From assembly GCA_900321195.1 (NCBI GenBank), contig ONVG01000023.1, forward strand, positions 1 through 12,900: DNA of 12,900 nucleotides, in the 5' to 3' direction. Numbering within the stretch: position 1 is the stretch's first letter; each line of letters begins with the position of its first letter. Source of the stretch: an uncultured Eubacteriales bacterium (GTDB lineage Bacteria; Bacillota; Clostridia; Oscillospirales; Acutalibacteraceae). The notes beneath the pieces were generated by a model. That model worked only from the letters and a program-made list of their open reading frames with translations, did no database searches and was not told the origin of the DNA. Positions 1 through 7,200 of this stretch are shown here, piece after piece. The translations under genes were made by a program, and so were the position numbers.

Positions 1-115
1 CCTTTTGGGTGCATAAAAGATGTGGTTTTCTGCTTTGTTTTTCGGCTTGTAATCAGCGTTTCGGGGTTGTCGTTCTTTTGAGTTTCACGGATTCAGGTAA
101 TAATTAATAATTAAT
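1..115. other. Intergenic or extreme gene end, no gene identified
   Basis: No gene can be supported here. Two plus-strand frames are open from the window edge, one ending at the TGA at 79-81 and one at the TAA at 105-107. Both would encode Cys/Phe/Val-rich peptides without a family motif that I recognise. Either could be the tail of an upstream gene, and the hairpin at 116-153 would suit its terminator, but the coding case is weak. Confidence 0.3.
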
Positions 116-117
116 AA
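98..117. repeat. AT-rich 7-bp tandem repeat (TTAATAA)
   Basis: Two exact TTAATAA units (104-110 and 111-117) follow a partial unit (TAATAA, 98-103). The same heptamer family recurs, once in the same orientation after htrA (3946-3960) and once inverted before purL (4230-4260). It abuts the left arm of the terminator at 116-153. Confidence 0.6.
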
Positions 118-156
118 AAGTTCCCGTTAGCCAAAAAACTGACGGGGACTTTTATT
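116..156. terminator. Hairpin terminator upstream of the two-component operon
   Basis: A 15-bp stem pairs 116-130 with 139-153 around an 8-nt loop (131-138), including two G-U pairs (122/147 and 128/141) read as plus-strand RNA. The stem base is A-rich on the left and T-rich on the right, so it could act in both directions. It separates the response regulator operon from whatever lies to the left. Confidence 0.75.
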
Positions 157-189
157 GCTTATCTGTCCAAAATTTAAAAAATTACAAAA

Positions 190-224
190 AACTTTTAACT
201 TTTAACTTTTAACTTTTAACTTTT
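190..224. repeat. Five tandem copies of AACTTTT
   Basis: Five exact head-to-tail copies of the heptamer AACTTTT cover 190-224. They lie directly upstream of the -10 candidate of the response regulator operon. Each copy boundary creates TTAACT, which matches the -35 consensus TTGACA at four of six positions. Confidence 0.9.
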
Positions 225-235
225 TGTGTTACAAT
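209..235 (+). promoter_or_regulatory. Probable promoter of the RR-HK-htrA operon
   Basis: An extended -10 motif TGTTACAAT lies at 227-235 (-10 hexamer TACAAT at 230-235). The nearest -35-like hexamer is TTAACT at 209-214, inside the heptamer run, with a short 15-bp spacer. Transcription would start near 242, leaving a leader of about 40 nt. The -10 is reasonable and the -35 is weak, so this promoter may depend on the extended -10. Confidence 0.45.
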
Positions 236-279
236 AATATAAAAGTTTTAGCTTTGAACTAATAAAAGGGGTGTTTGTT

Positions 280-987
280 GTGAGTATGGGAAAAATACTT
301 GTGGTGGATGATGATATTAATATATGCGAACTGCTGAGGCTGTATATAGAAAAAGAGGGCTATGAGGTAGTAATAGCTAACGACGGCGGACAGGCTGTTA
401 CTAAATTTAAGACCGAAAAGCCTGACCTCGTAATGCTCGATATAATGCTCCCTGTGCTCGACGGCTGGCAGGTGTGCCGTGAAATAAGAAAAACTTCTCA
501 GTGCCCTATAATAATGCTTACCGCTAAGGGCGAAGTTTTCGATAAGGTACTCGGTCTTGAACTCGGCGCAGATGACTATGTTGTAAAGCCGTTTGAAACA
601 AAGGAGATAGTCGCAAGAATAAAGGCAGTATTAAGACGCATGGGCGGCAATACTCATATTGAGGATATAACCGGCACAAAGAAGAAAGAAGTCAGCTATG
701 ACGGTCTTGTTATAAATCTTACAAATTACGAGCTTAGAGTAAAGGGCGAGCAAATAGATACTCCGCCGAAAGAAATGGAGCTTATCTACCACATGGCAAG
801 CAATCCAAACAGGGTGTTTACAAGAGACCAGCTTCTTGATGAGGTGTGGGGATTTGATTATTACGGCGATTCAAGAACAGTTGATGTCCATATAAAAAGA
901 CTCAGAGAAAAGCTTGAGGGAGTTTCCGATAAATGGGCATTAAAGACCGTATGGGGAGTAGGTTATAAGTTTGAAACTAAAGAATAA
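280..987 (+). CDS. OmpR/PhoB-family response regulator
   Basis: This is a two-component response regulator of 235 residues that binds DNA when phosphorylated by its partner kinase. The N-terminal receiver domain (about 4-120) has the acidic cluster D10-D12, the phosphoacceptor D54 in the MLDIMLP motif, T81 and K103 of the KPF motif. The C-terminal winged helix (about 140-235) carries the OmpR-type recognition region (DSRTVDVHIKRLREK) and ends in the typical WGVGYKF hairpin. I chose GTG at 280 because AAGGGG ends at 271, eight bases before it, the same spacing and leader sequence as in purL. GTG 271 would overlap the ribosome binding site, and ATG 286 is a further alternative. The kinase gene overlaps its last 17 bp, so translation is probably coupled. 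Its targets cannot be read from the sequence; the downstream protease gene is a reasonable guess. Confidence 0.95.
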   Translation: MSMGKILVVDDDINICELLRLYIEKEGYEVVIANDGGQAVTKFKTEKPDLVMLDIMLPVLDGWQVCREIRKTSQCPIIMLTAKGEVFDKVLGLELGADDYVVKPFETKEIVARIKAVLRRMGGNTHIEDITGTKKKEVSYDGLVINLTNYELRVKGEQIDTPPKEMELIYHMASNPNRVFTRDQLLDEVWGFDYYGDSRTVDVHIKRLREKLEGVSDKWALKTVWGVGYKFETKE

Positions 988-2503
988 ATTTAAATTTTTT
1001 TCGAGCAAGTCGCTTTTTCTTAAATATATGAATGTCAGCGTGCTGATAATATTCGTGAGCTTTCTTGTCCTCGGAATAATACTTACGCTGACTATATCAA
1101 AATACTGGACAAATGAAAAGAAAAAGGTGCTGCGAAATCATGCGGTAAACATTTCTCAGTATATACGTCCTAATGTGACTATGAAGGAATGGAACGATAC
1201 CGAGATAGAGGTCCTTCCTCTGTGGATAGACAGCAAATATACAGAGTATGTAAAAACATTTCTTACTATGTATTCTTCTGATGTAGGTGTTGATATAATA
1301 ATCACTGACCTTAAAGGCAATTCCCTTATATCAATAACCAATAATATCGATGATATAAAAAATCCTAAAGTTGATCAGGATATAATAGACCAGACTGTTA
1401 AGAATACCTATTATTACAGCAAGGGTGATCTCAGCGGAGTTTATAATTCGGAAAGATACTCTTCGGCATATCCTGTTTATACAAATGCAAAGGATATCGC
1501 AGTGGGTACGGTCATAGTCAGCATAGGGACTGATGACGTTGAAAATGTAACAAGAATGGTGTTCAATATATTCCTTCTTTCAGCTATAGCTACTCTCTCT
1601 ATGTCGATACTTGCGATAGGACTGTTTTCGTATAATATGGTGAAGCCGCTCAAACAAATGGCGCAGGCGGCAAAACAGTTCGGAAAGGGAGATTTCAGCG
1701 TAAGAGTAAATGCTTCCTCAAATGATGAGATAGGAGAGCTTGCGCAGTCGTTCAATAATATGGCGGAATCGCTCTCGTCATCAGAGATAACGAGAAAAAG
1801 CTTTGTTGCCAACGTATCACATGAACTGAAAACGCCTATGACTACTATTGCCGGATTTATCGACGGCATACTTGACGGAACTATACCTTCGGAAAAACAG
1901 GATTATTATTTACATATAGTTTCTGAAGAAGTAAAGCGCCTTTCAAGGCTTGTGCGCTCAATGCTTGACCTTTCGAGGATAGACAGCGGAGAGCTTAAAC
2001 TGAATTATCAGAAGTTTGACCTTCTTGATACGCTTGTCACTATTGTAATAACGTTTGAACGTGAGATAGAAAATAAAAATATAGATATAAGAGGACTTGA
2101 AGAACTAACTCCTAAAACTGTTTACGGCGATAAGGACCTTATTTATCAGGTAGTGTATAATCTTATAGAAAATGCGGTAAAATTTACCAATGAAGGCGGA
2201 TATATAAAATTCGATATTATAGAAACACCTGAGCAGACAAATTTCATAATAAAGAACAGCGGCATAGGAATAAAAAAATCGGAGATAGATCTTGTTTTCG
2301 GAAGATTTTATAAGACAGACAAGTCGCGCAGCAAGGATAAAAAAGGTCTTGGTCTTGGATTGTATCTTGTAAGGAGCATAATAAGACTTCACGGCGGAGA
2401 TATATCTGCAGACAGTGTGTATGGTGAGTACACGGAATTTGATTTCTATCTGCCAAAGAAAAATACAAACAAAAAGACGGACAGAAAAAATTTGCAGGGC
2501 TGA
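971..2503 (+). CDS. Membrane sensor histidine kinase
   Basis: This is the partner kinase of the upstream regulator, 510 residues. A basic N-terminus leads into TM1 (about 21-43). An extracytoplasmic sensor region (about 46-195) follows, without a family I recognise, then TM2 (about 197-220), a HAMP linker (about 221-273) and a HisKA domain with phosphoacceptor H284 in the SHELKTP motif. The ATPase domain shows the N box (N397, N401), a G1 box reading NSGIGI at 429-434, the F box near FGRFYKTD and the G2 box GLGLGL at 459-464. In G1 the usual DNG is NSG; related clostridial kinases also vary here, so it need not be inactive. The TTG start at 971 gives a sensible N-terminus and overlaps the regulator by 17 bp. 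Its ribosome binding site (GGGGAG, 953-958) is distant, and ATG 1028 is a less likely alternative. The context suggests sensing of envelope or secretion stress, which is inferred. Confidence 0.93.
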   Translation: MKLKNKFKFFSSKSLFLKYMNVSVLIIFVSFLVLGIILTLTISKYWTNEKKKVLRNHAVNISQYIRPNVTMKEWNDTEIEVLPLWIDSKYTEYVKTFLTMYSSDVGVDIIITDLKGNSLISITNNIDDIKNPKVDQDIIDQTVKNTYYYSKGDLSGVYNSERYSSAYPVYTNAKDIAVGTVIVSIGTDDVENVTRMVFNIFLLSAIATLSMSILAIGLFSYNMVKPLKQMAQAAKQFGKGDFSVRVNASSNDEIGELAQSFNNMAESLSSSEITRKSFVANVSHELKTPMTTIAGFIDGILDGTIPSEKQDYYLHIVSEEVKRLSRLVRSMLDLSRIDSGELKLNYQKFDLLDTLVTIVITFEREIENKNIDIRGLEELTPKTVYGDKDLIYQVVYNLIENAVKFTNEGGYIKFDIIETPEQTNFIIKNSGIGIKKSEIDLVFGRFYKTDKSRSKDKKGLGLGLYLVRSIIRLHGGDISADSVYGEYTEFDFYLPKKNTNKKTDRKNLQG

Positions 2504-2523
2504 TGAAAAGGAGTGGAGCGTAA

Positions 2524-3948
2524 ATGCCGGACGGCTTTAATGACGGATTCGGCGGTATGAATGAACATCCGCAGAACAATATTGAAAATAACGATACAGG
2601 ACATTTTGAACAGGGCGCTCCTATGAGGTATGAAAGACCGCCTGCTGCAAACGGTTCGCCTTATTATAATAATTTTGTCAATGATGCAAACGTAAATAAT
2701 GCGGCGAACAATATGCAGTATTATTACAGACCTGTTCCTCATGAACACCCGAAAAGAAGCGGAATGACAGGCTTTTTCCTTTGGGTGATCTCATTGGTCT
2801 TTGTTGCTATGTCTGTTTACCTGATATTCAATATATCCCACAGGACAAAGCTTGAAGAAGAACTCAGCAAAAAGGAGAGCTATATACCCTTTAACGAAAA
2901 TGTTGAGTCCTCATATGCGGCTGATGTGTCTATTCCCAAAGCACCCGATGTTTCGGCTGACCCTGACGGTCCGCAGATATCTACGCATGAGACGATAGGA
3001 GAGACCGGTTCAAATGCCGCAAATACAGCATTTAAAAATGCCTCACCTTCTGTTGTTTGCATAACAGCTTATCCGTCCGGCGCAGATTATACCGTAAGTC
3101 AGAGCGGAGAAGGCTCCGGAATAATAATATCCGATGACGGATATATAGCGACAAACAGTCATGTTGTAAATGATAACACCGGTACGGGTGTAGTTATAAC
3201 TCTCAGCGATGGAGAACAGTATCTCGGTACGATAATAGGCGTGGACAAGAAAACGGATATCGCAGTTATAAAGATATCGGCAGAGGGGCTTTCGGCGGCC
3301 GACTTCGCAAATTCCGATACGCTTTTTGTCGGACAGGACGTCTATGCTATAGGCAATCCGGGCGGTTCGGCGTTTTCAAACTCACTTACAAAGGGAACTG
3401 TTTCGGCAGTCAACAGGATACTTTCAACAAACGGCTATGTGAAATATATACAGACGGATGCGGCTATAAATCCGGGAAACTCAGGCGGTGCGCTTGTAAA
3501 TAACGCCGGTCAGGTAATAGGCATGAATACATCCAAGCTCGTTGCAACGGACTATGAGGGCATGGGCTTTTCAATACCCAGCAATAAGGTCGTAGAGATA
3601 GTCAATAAGCTGATAAAGTACGGCTATGTAAACGACAGGGGAACTCTCGGCATTGAGGGAACTACATGCAATCTTTATCAGTCAAGAAAAAACAACGTAC
3701 CGCAGGGCATGGTAATAACAAATATATATTCATACAGTCCTCTTTCAGATACAAGCGCTAAGATAAAGGATATCATAACAGAGATAAACGGTGTTGAGGT
3801 AAAAACATCCTATGAATTTATAGACCAGCTCAGCCGATATAAGCCCGGTGATGAAGTTACATTAAAGCTTTTCAGGTCAGCGACTAAAATTTCAGAAAGA
3901 CCGTTCAGCTTTGAAGTAAAGGTCAGACTTATAGACGACAACCTGTGA
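2524..3948 (+). CDS. Membrane-anchored HtrA/DegP-like serine protease with PDZ domain
   Basis: This is a quality-control protease of the S1C/HtrA family, 474 residues, acting outside the membrane on misfolded or mislocalised proteins. About 80 cytoplasmic residues rich in Asn, Pro and Tyr precede a single membrane segment (about 82-104) and a Ser/Asp/Pro-rich linker. The trypsin-like domain (about 165-365) carries a complete catalytic triad: H213 in TNSHVV, D245 in KTDIAVIK and S320 in GNSGGAL. One PDZ domain (about 375-470) contains the typical DIITEINGVEV stretch. The ATG has a good ribosome binding site, AAAAGGAG at 2507-2514, and lies 20 bp after the kinase stop, so the three genes are probably co-transcribed. 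RR-HK-HtrA linkage fits the CssRS-htrA theme known from Bacillus. Orthology to a named htrA, htrB or degP gene cannot be settled here. Confidence 0.93.
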   Translation: MPDGFNDGFGGMNEHPQNNIENNDTGHFEQGAPMRYERPPAANGSPYYNNFVNDANVNNAANNMQYYYRPVPHEHPKRSGMTGFFLWVISLVFVAMSVYLIFNISHRTKLEEELSKKESYIPFNENVESSYAADVSIPKAPDVSADPDGPQISTHETIGETGSNAANTAFKNASPSVVCITAYPSGADYTVSQSGEGSGIIISDDGYIATNSHVVNDNTGTGVVITLSDGEQYLGTIIGVDKKTDIAVIKISAEGLSAADFANSDTLFVGQDVYAIGNPGGSAFSNSLTKGTVSAVNRILSTNGYVKYIQTDAAINPGNSGGALVNNAGQVIGMNTSKLVATDYEGMGFSIPSNKVVEIVNKLIKYGYVNDRGTLGIEGTTCNLYQSRKNNVPQGMVITNIYSYSPLSDTSAKIKDIITEINGVEVKTSYEFIDQLSRYKPGDEVTLKLFRSATKISERPFSFEVKVRLIDDNL

Positions 3949-3961
3949 ACAATTAATAATG
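3946..3961. repeat. Heptamer-family repeat and left arm of a 14-bp inverted repeat
   Basis: The units TGAACAA and TTAATAA run through the htrA stop codon. The 14 bases AACAATTAATAATG at 3948-3961 are the exact reverse complement of 4235-4248 upstream of purL. Confidence 0.6.
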
Positions 3962-4041
3962 GGTTATAGAATGAAAATAAATTTAAAAAAATATCAAATA
4001 AAGTATTAAAAAATAAAAAAAGGTGTGATATTATAATATAC

Positions 4042-4063
4042 AGATAGAAATTATCAACTATCT
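4042..4063 (+). other. Weak hairpin in the htrA 3' region
   Basis: AGATAG (4042-4047) can pair with CTATCT (4058-4063) around a 10-nt loop, followed by a partly T-rich stretch. It is AT-rich and weak, and could be a poor terminator or chance. The stronger terminator is at 4121-4163. Confidence 0.25.
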
Positions 4064-4120
4064 TTATTGTTTATGTACTAATTGTATAATATCTCCATTT
4101 TTTCATTATCCCTTCCTTTT

Positions 4121-4163
4121 ACAAAAATCGGGTGCGCGTGCCGTACCCGATTTTTGTTTTTTT
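4121..4163 (+). terminator. Strong intrinsic terminator between htrA and purL
   Basis: A 16-bp stem including one G-U pair joins 4121-4136 and 4142-4157 around a 5-nt loop, and it continues into seven Ts (4157-4163). It is the only strong terminator after htrA, 170 bp past its stop, and insulates purL from the stress operon. The A-rich left arm may allow some activity on the minus strand as well. Confidence 0.9.
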
Positions 4164-4171
4164 GTTGGAAT

Positions 4172-4200
4172 TTGACTTGAAAAGGCATGTGCTGTATGAT
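4172..4200 (+). promoter_or_regulatory. purL promoter
   Basis: TTGACT (4172-4177) and TATGAT (4195-4200) are separated by exactly 17 bp, each matching the SigA consensus at five of six positions. The start would be near 4207, giving a leader of about 70 nt. The leader holds the heptamer repeat and shows no purine riboswitch or PurBox that I can recognise. Confidence 0.75.
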
Positions 4201-4229
4201 AGAATTGTAGTGAACGATAAATGATGTAA

Positions 4230-4260
4230 TTATTCATTATTAATTGTTAATTGTTAATTA
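4230..4260. repeat. Degenerate 7-bp tandem repeat in the purL leader
   Basis: Successive 7-bp units from 4230 read TTATTCA, TTATTAA, TTGTTAA and TTGTTAA, then degrade. The consensus is about TTRTTAA. This is the reverse complement of the unit at 104-117, so one family is present in both orientations. It lies between the purL promoter and its ribosome binding site, and would be transcribed. Confidence 0.7.
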
Positions 4261-4278
4261 ATTTAAGGGGTGTTTTGG

Positions 4279-7200
4279 ATGGGTGAAGTAAAAAGAATTT
4301 TTGTTGAGAAGCGTGACGGATTCGATGTTGAAGCATCAAATCTTATGGCCGATCTCAGAAATAATCTTGGACTTACAGCTATAGAAAAAGTCAGGATGAT
4401 AAACCGTTATGATATAAGCGGCCTTGAAGGCGAAAGCTTTGAAAGGGCAAAGAATACTATTCTCAGCGAAACAAATGCTGATATGGTTTATGATGAAGTA
4501 CTTCCCGAAGATAAGGATTTCCGTGTGTTCGCTATGGAGTATCTTCCGGGTCAGTATGACCAGAGAGCAGACTCCGCAGCTCAGTGCGTTCAGCTGCTTA
4601 CTCAGGGCGAAAGACCAAAGGTAGTGAGCGCAAAGCTTGTTGCCGTCAAGGGCGATATCAGTGATGATGATTTCCTTAAAATACAGCATTATCTTATCAA
4701 TCCGGTTGAGTCAAGACTTGCATCTCTCGATAAGCCGCTGTCACTTGATATGAAGGCAGACATACCCGATGATGTTGCAGTCATAGAAGGCTTTATATCA
4801 TGGGATGACGATGAAATGCAGAAGTACTATTCTTCAATGGGCTTTGCAATGACACTTTCAGACCTTAAATTCTGCCGTGATTACTTCCGTGACGATGAAC
4901 ACAGAGACCCGACAGTTACAGAGCTGAGAGTTATAGATACATACTGGTCTGACCACTGCCGCCATACTACATTCCTTACAAGACTTGAAAAGGTAGAAAT
5001 AGAAAAGGGCATACTCTCAAAGACAATAGAGGACGCTTTGCAGCTTTATTATGACAGCCGTGATGAAATATACGGAAAGGATACGACAAGGGACGTATCA
5101 CTTATGGATATGGCGCTTGCAGGAATGAAGCTTCTCAAAAAGAGAGGACTTATTCCCGACCTCGACCAGAGCGACGAGATAAATGCCTGCTCGATAGAAG
5201 TACCCGTGACTATAGACGGCAAAACAGAGCAGTGGCTCGTACAGTTCAAGAACGAGACACATAACCACCCGACAGAGATAGAGCCTTTCGGCGGCGCTGC
5301 AACATGTCTTGGCGGCGCAATAAGAGACCCGCTTTCAGGCAGAGCTTATGTATATCAGGCTATGCGTGTAACAGGTTCGGGCGACCCGACTGTTCCGTTT
5401 GAGAAAACAATGCCCGGAAAGCTCCCGTCAAGAAAGATAACAACGGGTGCAGCGGCAGGCTACAGCTCATACGGAAACCAGATAGGTCTTGCAACAGGTC
5501 AGGTAACAGAGCTTTACGACCAGGGCTATGTTGCAAAAAGACTTGAGATAGGCGCAGTAATAGGCGCATCACCAAAGGCAAATGTAGTACGCGATGTGCC
5601 TGCTCCCGATGATATAATAGTTCTTTTGGGCGGCAGAACAGGCCGTGACGGCTGCGGCGGCGCAACAGGCTCTTCAAAGGCTCATACTGCCGATTCAATA
5701 GAAACATGCGGCGCAGAGGTACAAAAAGGCAATCCGCCGACAGAAAGAAAGATACAGAGACTTTTCAGGAACAGCAGAGTATCAACTATGATAAAGCGCT
5801 GCAACGATTTCGGCGCAGGCGGCGTTTGTGTTGCCATAGGCGAGCTTGCTGACGGTCTTACAGTAGACCTTGATAAAGTAACTAAAAAATATGACGGTCT
5901 TGACGGAACAGAGCTTGCTATTTCCGAGTCGCAGGAGAGAATGGCAGTTGTACTCGACCCGAAGGACGTTGACGCATTCATAGCAGAGTCGGACAAGGAA
6001 AATCTTGAAGCAACGGCTGTTGCTGTTGTTACGGAAAATCCTCGTCTTGTAATGCACTGGAGAGGAAAGACTATTGTTGACCTCAGCAGAAAATTCCTCA
6101 ATACCAACGGCGTTACACAGACAGCTCAGGCTTATATAACAGCTCCCGATAAGGATAGCTGCTACAGAAAGCTTGCTCCGAAAGCGCTTGAAGGCATGAA
6201 CGCTGCCGAGGCTTTCAAGGCTAACCTTTCAAGACTTGAGGTATGCTCACAGAAGGGACTTTGTGAGAGATTTGACGCAAGTATCGGCGCAGCAACCGTA
6301 CTCATGCCTTTCGGCGGCGTTACACAGCTCACACCCGAAGATGCTATGGCTGCAAAGATACCGCTTCTTGAAGGTGAAACAGATGACGCTACAGCTATGG
6401 CTTACGGTTATATACCAGGGGTTTCAAGATGGAGCCCGTTCCACGGTTCAGCTTATGCAGTAGTGGAGTCACTTTCAAAGCTTCTTGCTATAGGTGCGAA
6501 CCCGCTCACTGCAAGACTTACCTTCCAGGAATATTTTGAGCGTCTGCATGATGTGCCGTCAAGATGGGGCAAGCCTGCCGCAGCGCTTTTGGGTTCGCTT
6601 GTCGCTCAGATAAAGTTGGGACTGCCTTCGATAGGCGGTAAGGACAGTATGTCAGGCTCATTTGAAGACCTTGATGTACCGCCGACACTTGTAAGCTTTG
6701 CGGTAGCTATGACTAAGGCTTCAAAGACTGTTTCCGCAGAGTTCAAAAAGAGCGGTTCAAGAGTAATATATGTTCCTGTTCCGGAGGATAAGGAAACTCT
6801 CATGCCCGATTGGGAAAAGCTCAAAGATATGTACAGAGCTGTTTATGCGCTCATGGACGGCGGAAAGGTTCTTGCCGCTTCAACAGTAAAAGAGGGCGGC
6901 GCAGCAGCCTGTGTCGCAAAGATGAGCTTCGGCAATAAGACAGGCTTTAAGTTCGCAAATACACTTACAAATGATGAGCTTTTCGCACCTCTCAGCGGTT
7001 CACTCGTTATCGAGCTTGCTGACGGCGCAGAGCTTGAAAATGTTCTTTATTATGAGCTTGGTACGACCACAGATGACGGCTGTATAACAGTCAACGGCAC
7101 AAGCCTTGCAATAGATGAGCTTATCTATGCATGGACAGGAAAGCTTGAAGGCGTGTTCCCTGTAAAAGCAGCATGCCCCGAAAACAAAAAGGACGTACCG

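Noticed and set aside
61..80. GGTTGTCGTTC near the left edge resembles part of the core repeat at 12738-12752
   Set aside because: Only GTTGTCG is shared, the rest of the core is absent and no hairpin precedes it at the right spacing.
4029..4040. TATAAT at 4032-4037 as another promoter after htrA
   Set aside because: There is no -35-like hexamer at a usual distance and the surroundings are almost pure A/T, where TATAAT is expected by chance.
4207..4278. Possible purine riboswitch upstream of purL
   Set aside because: The leader is only about 70 nt from the predicted start and is mostly heptamer repeat. The conserved junction bases and three-helix fold of purine riboswitches are not visible.
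5682..6107. A 141-codon minus-strand open frame inside purL
   Set aside because: Antisense to an intact, highly conserved enzyme. The Ser-rich translation is typical of a reverse-strand shadow.
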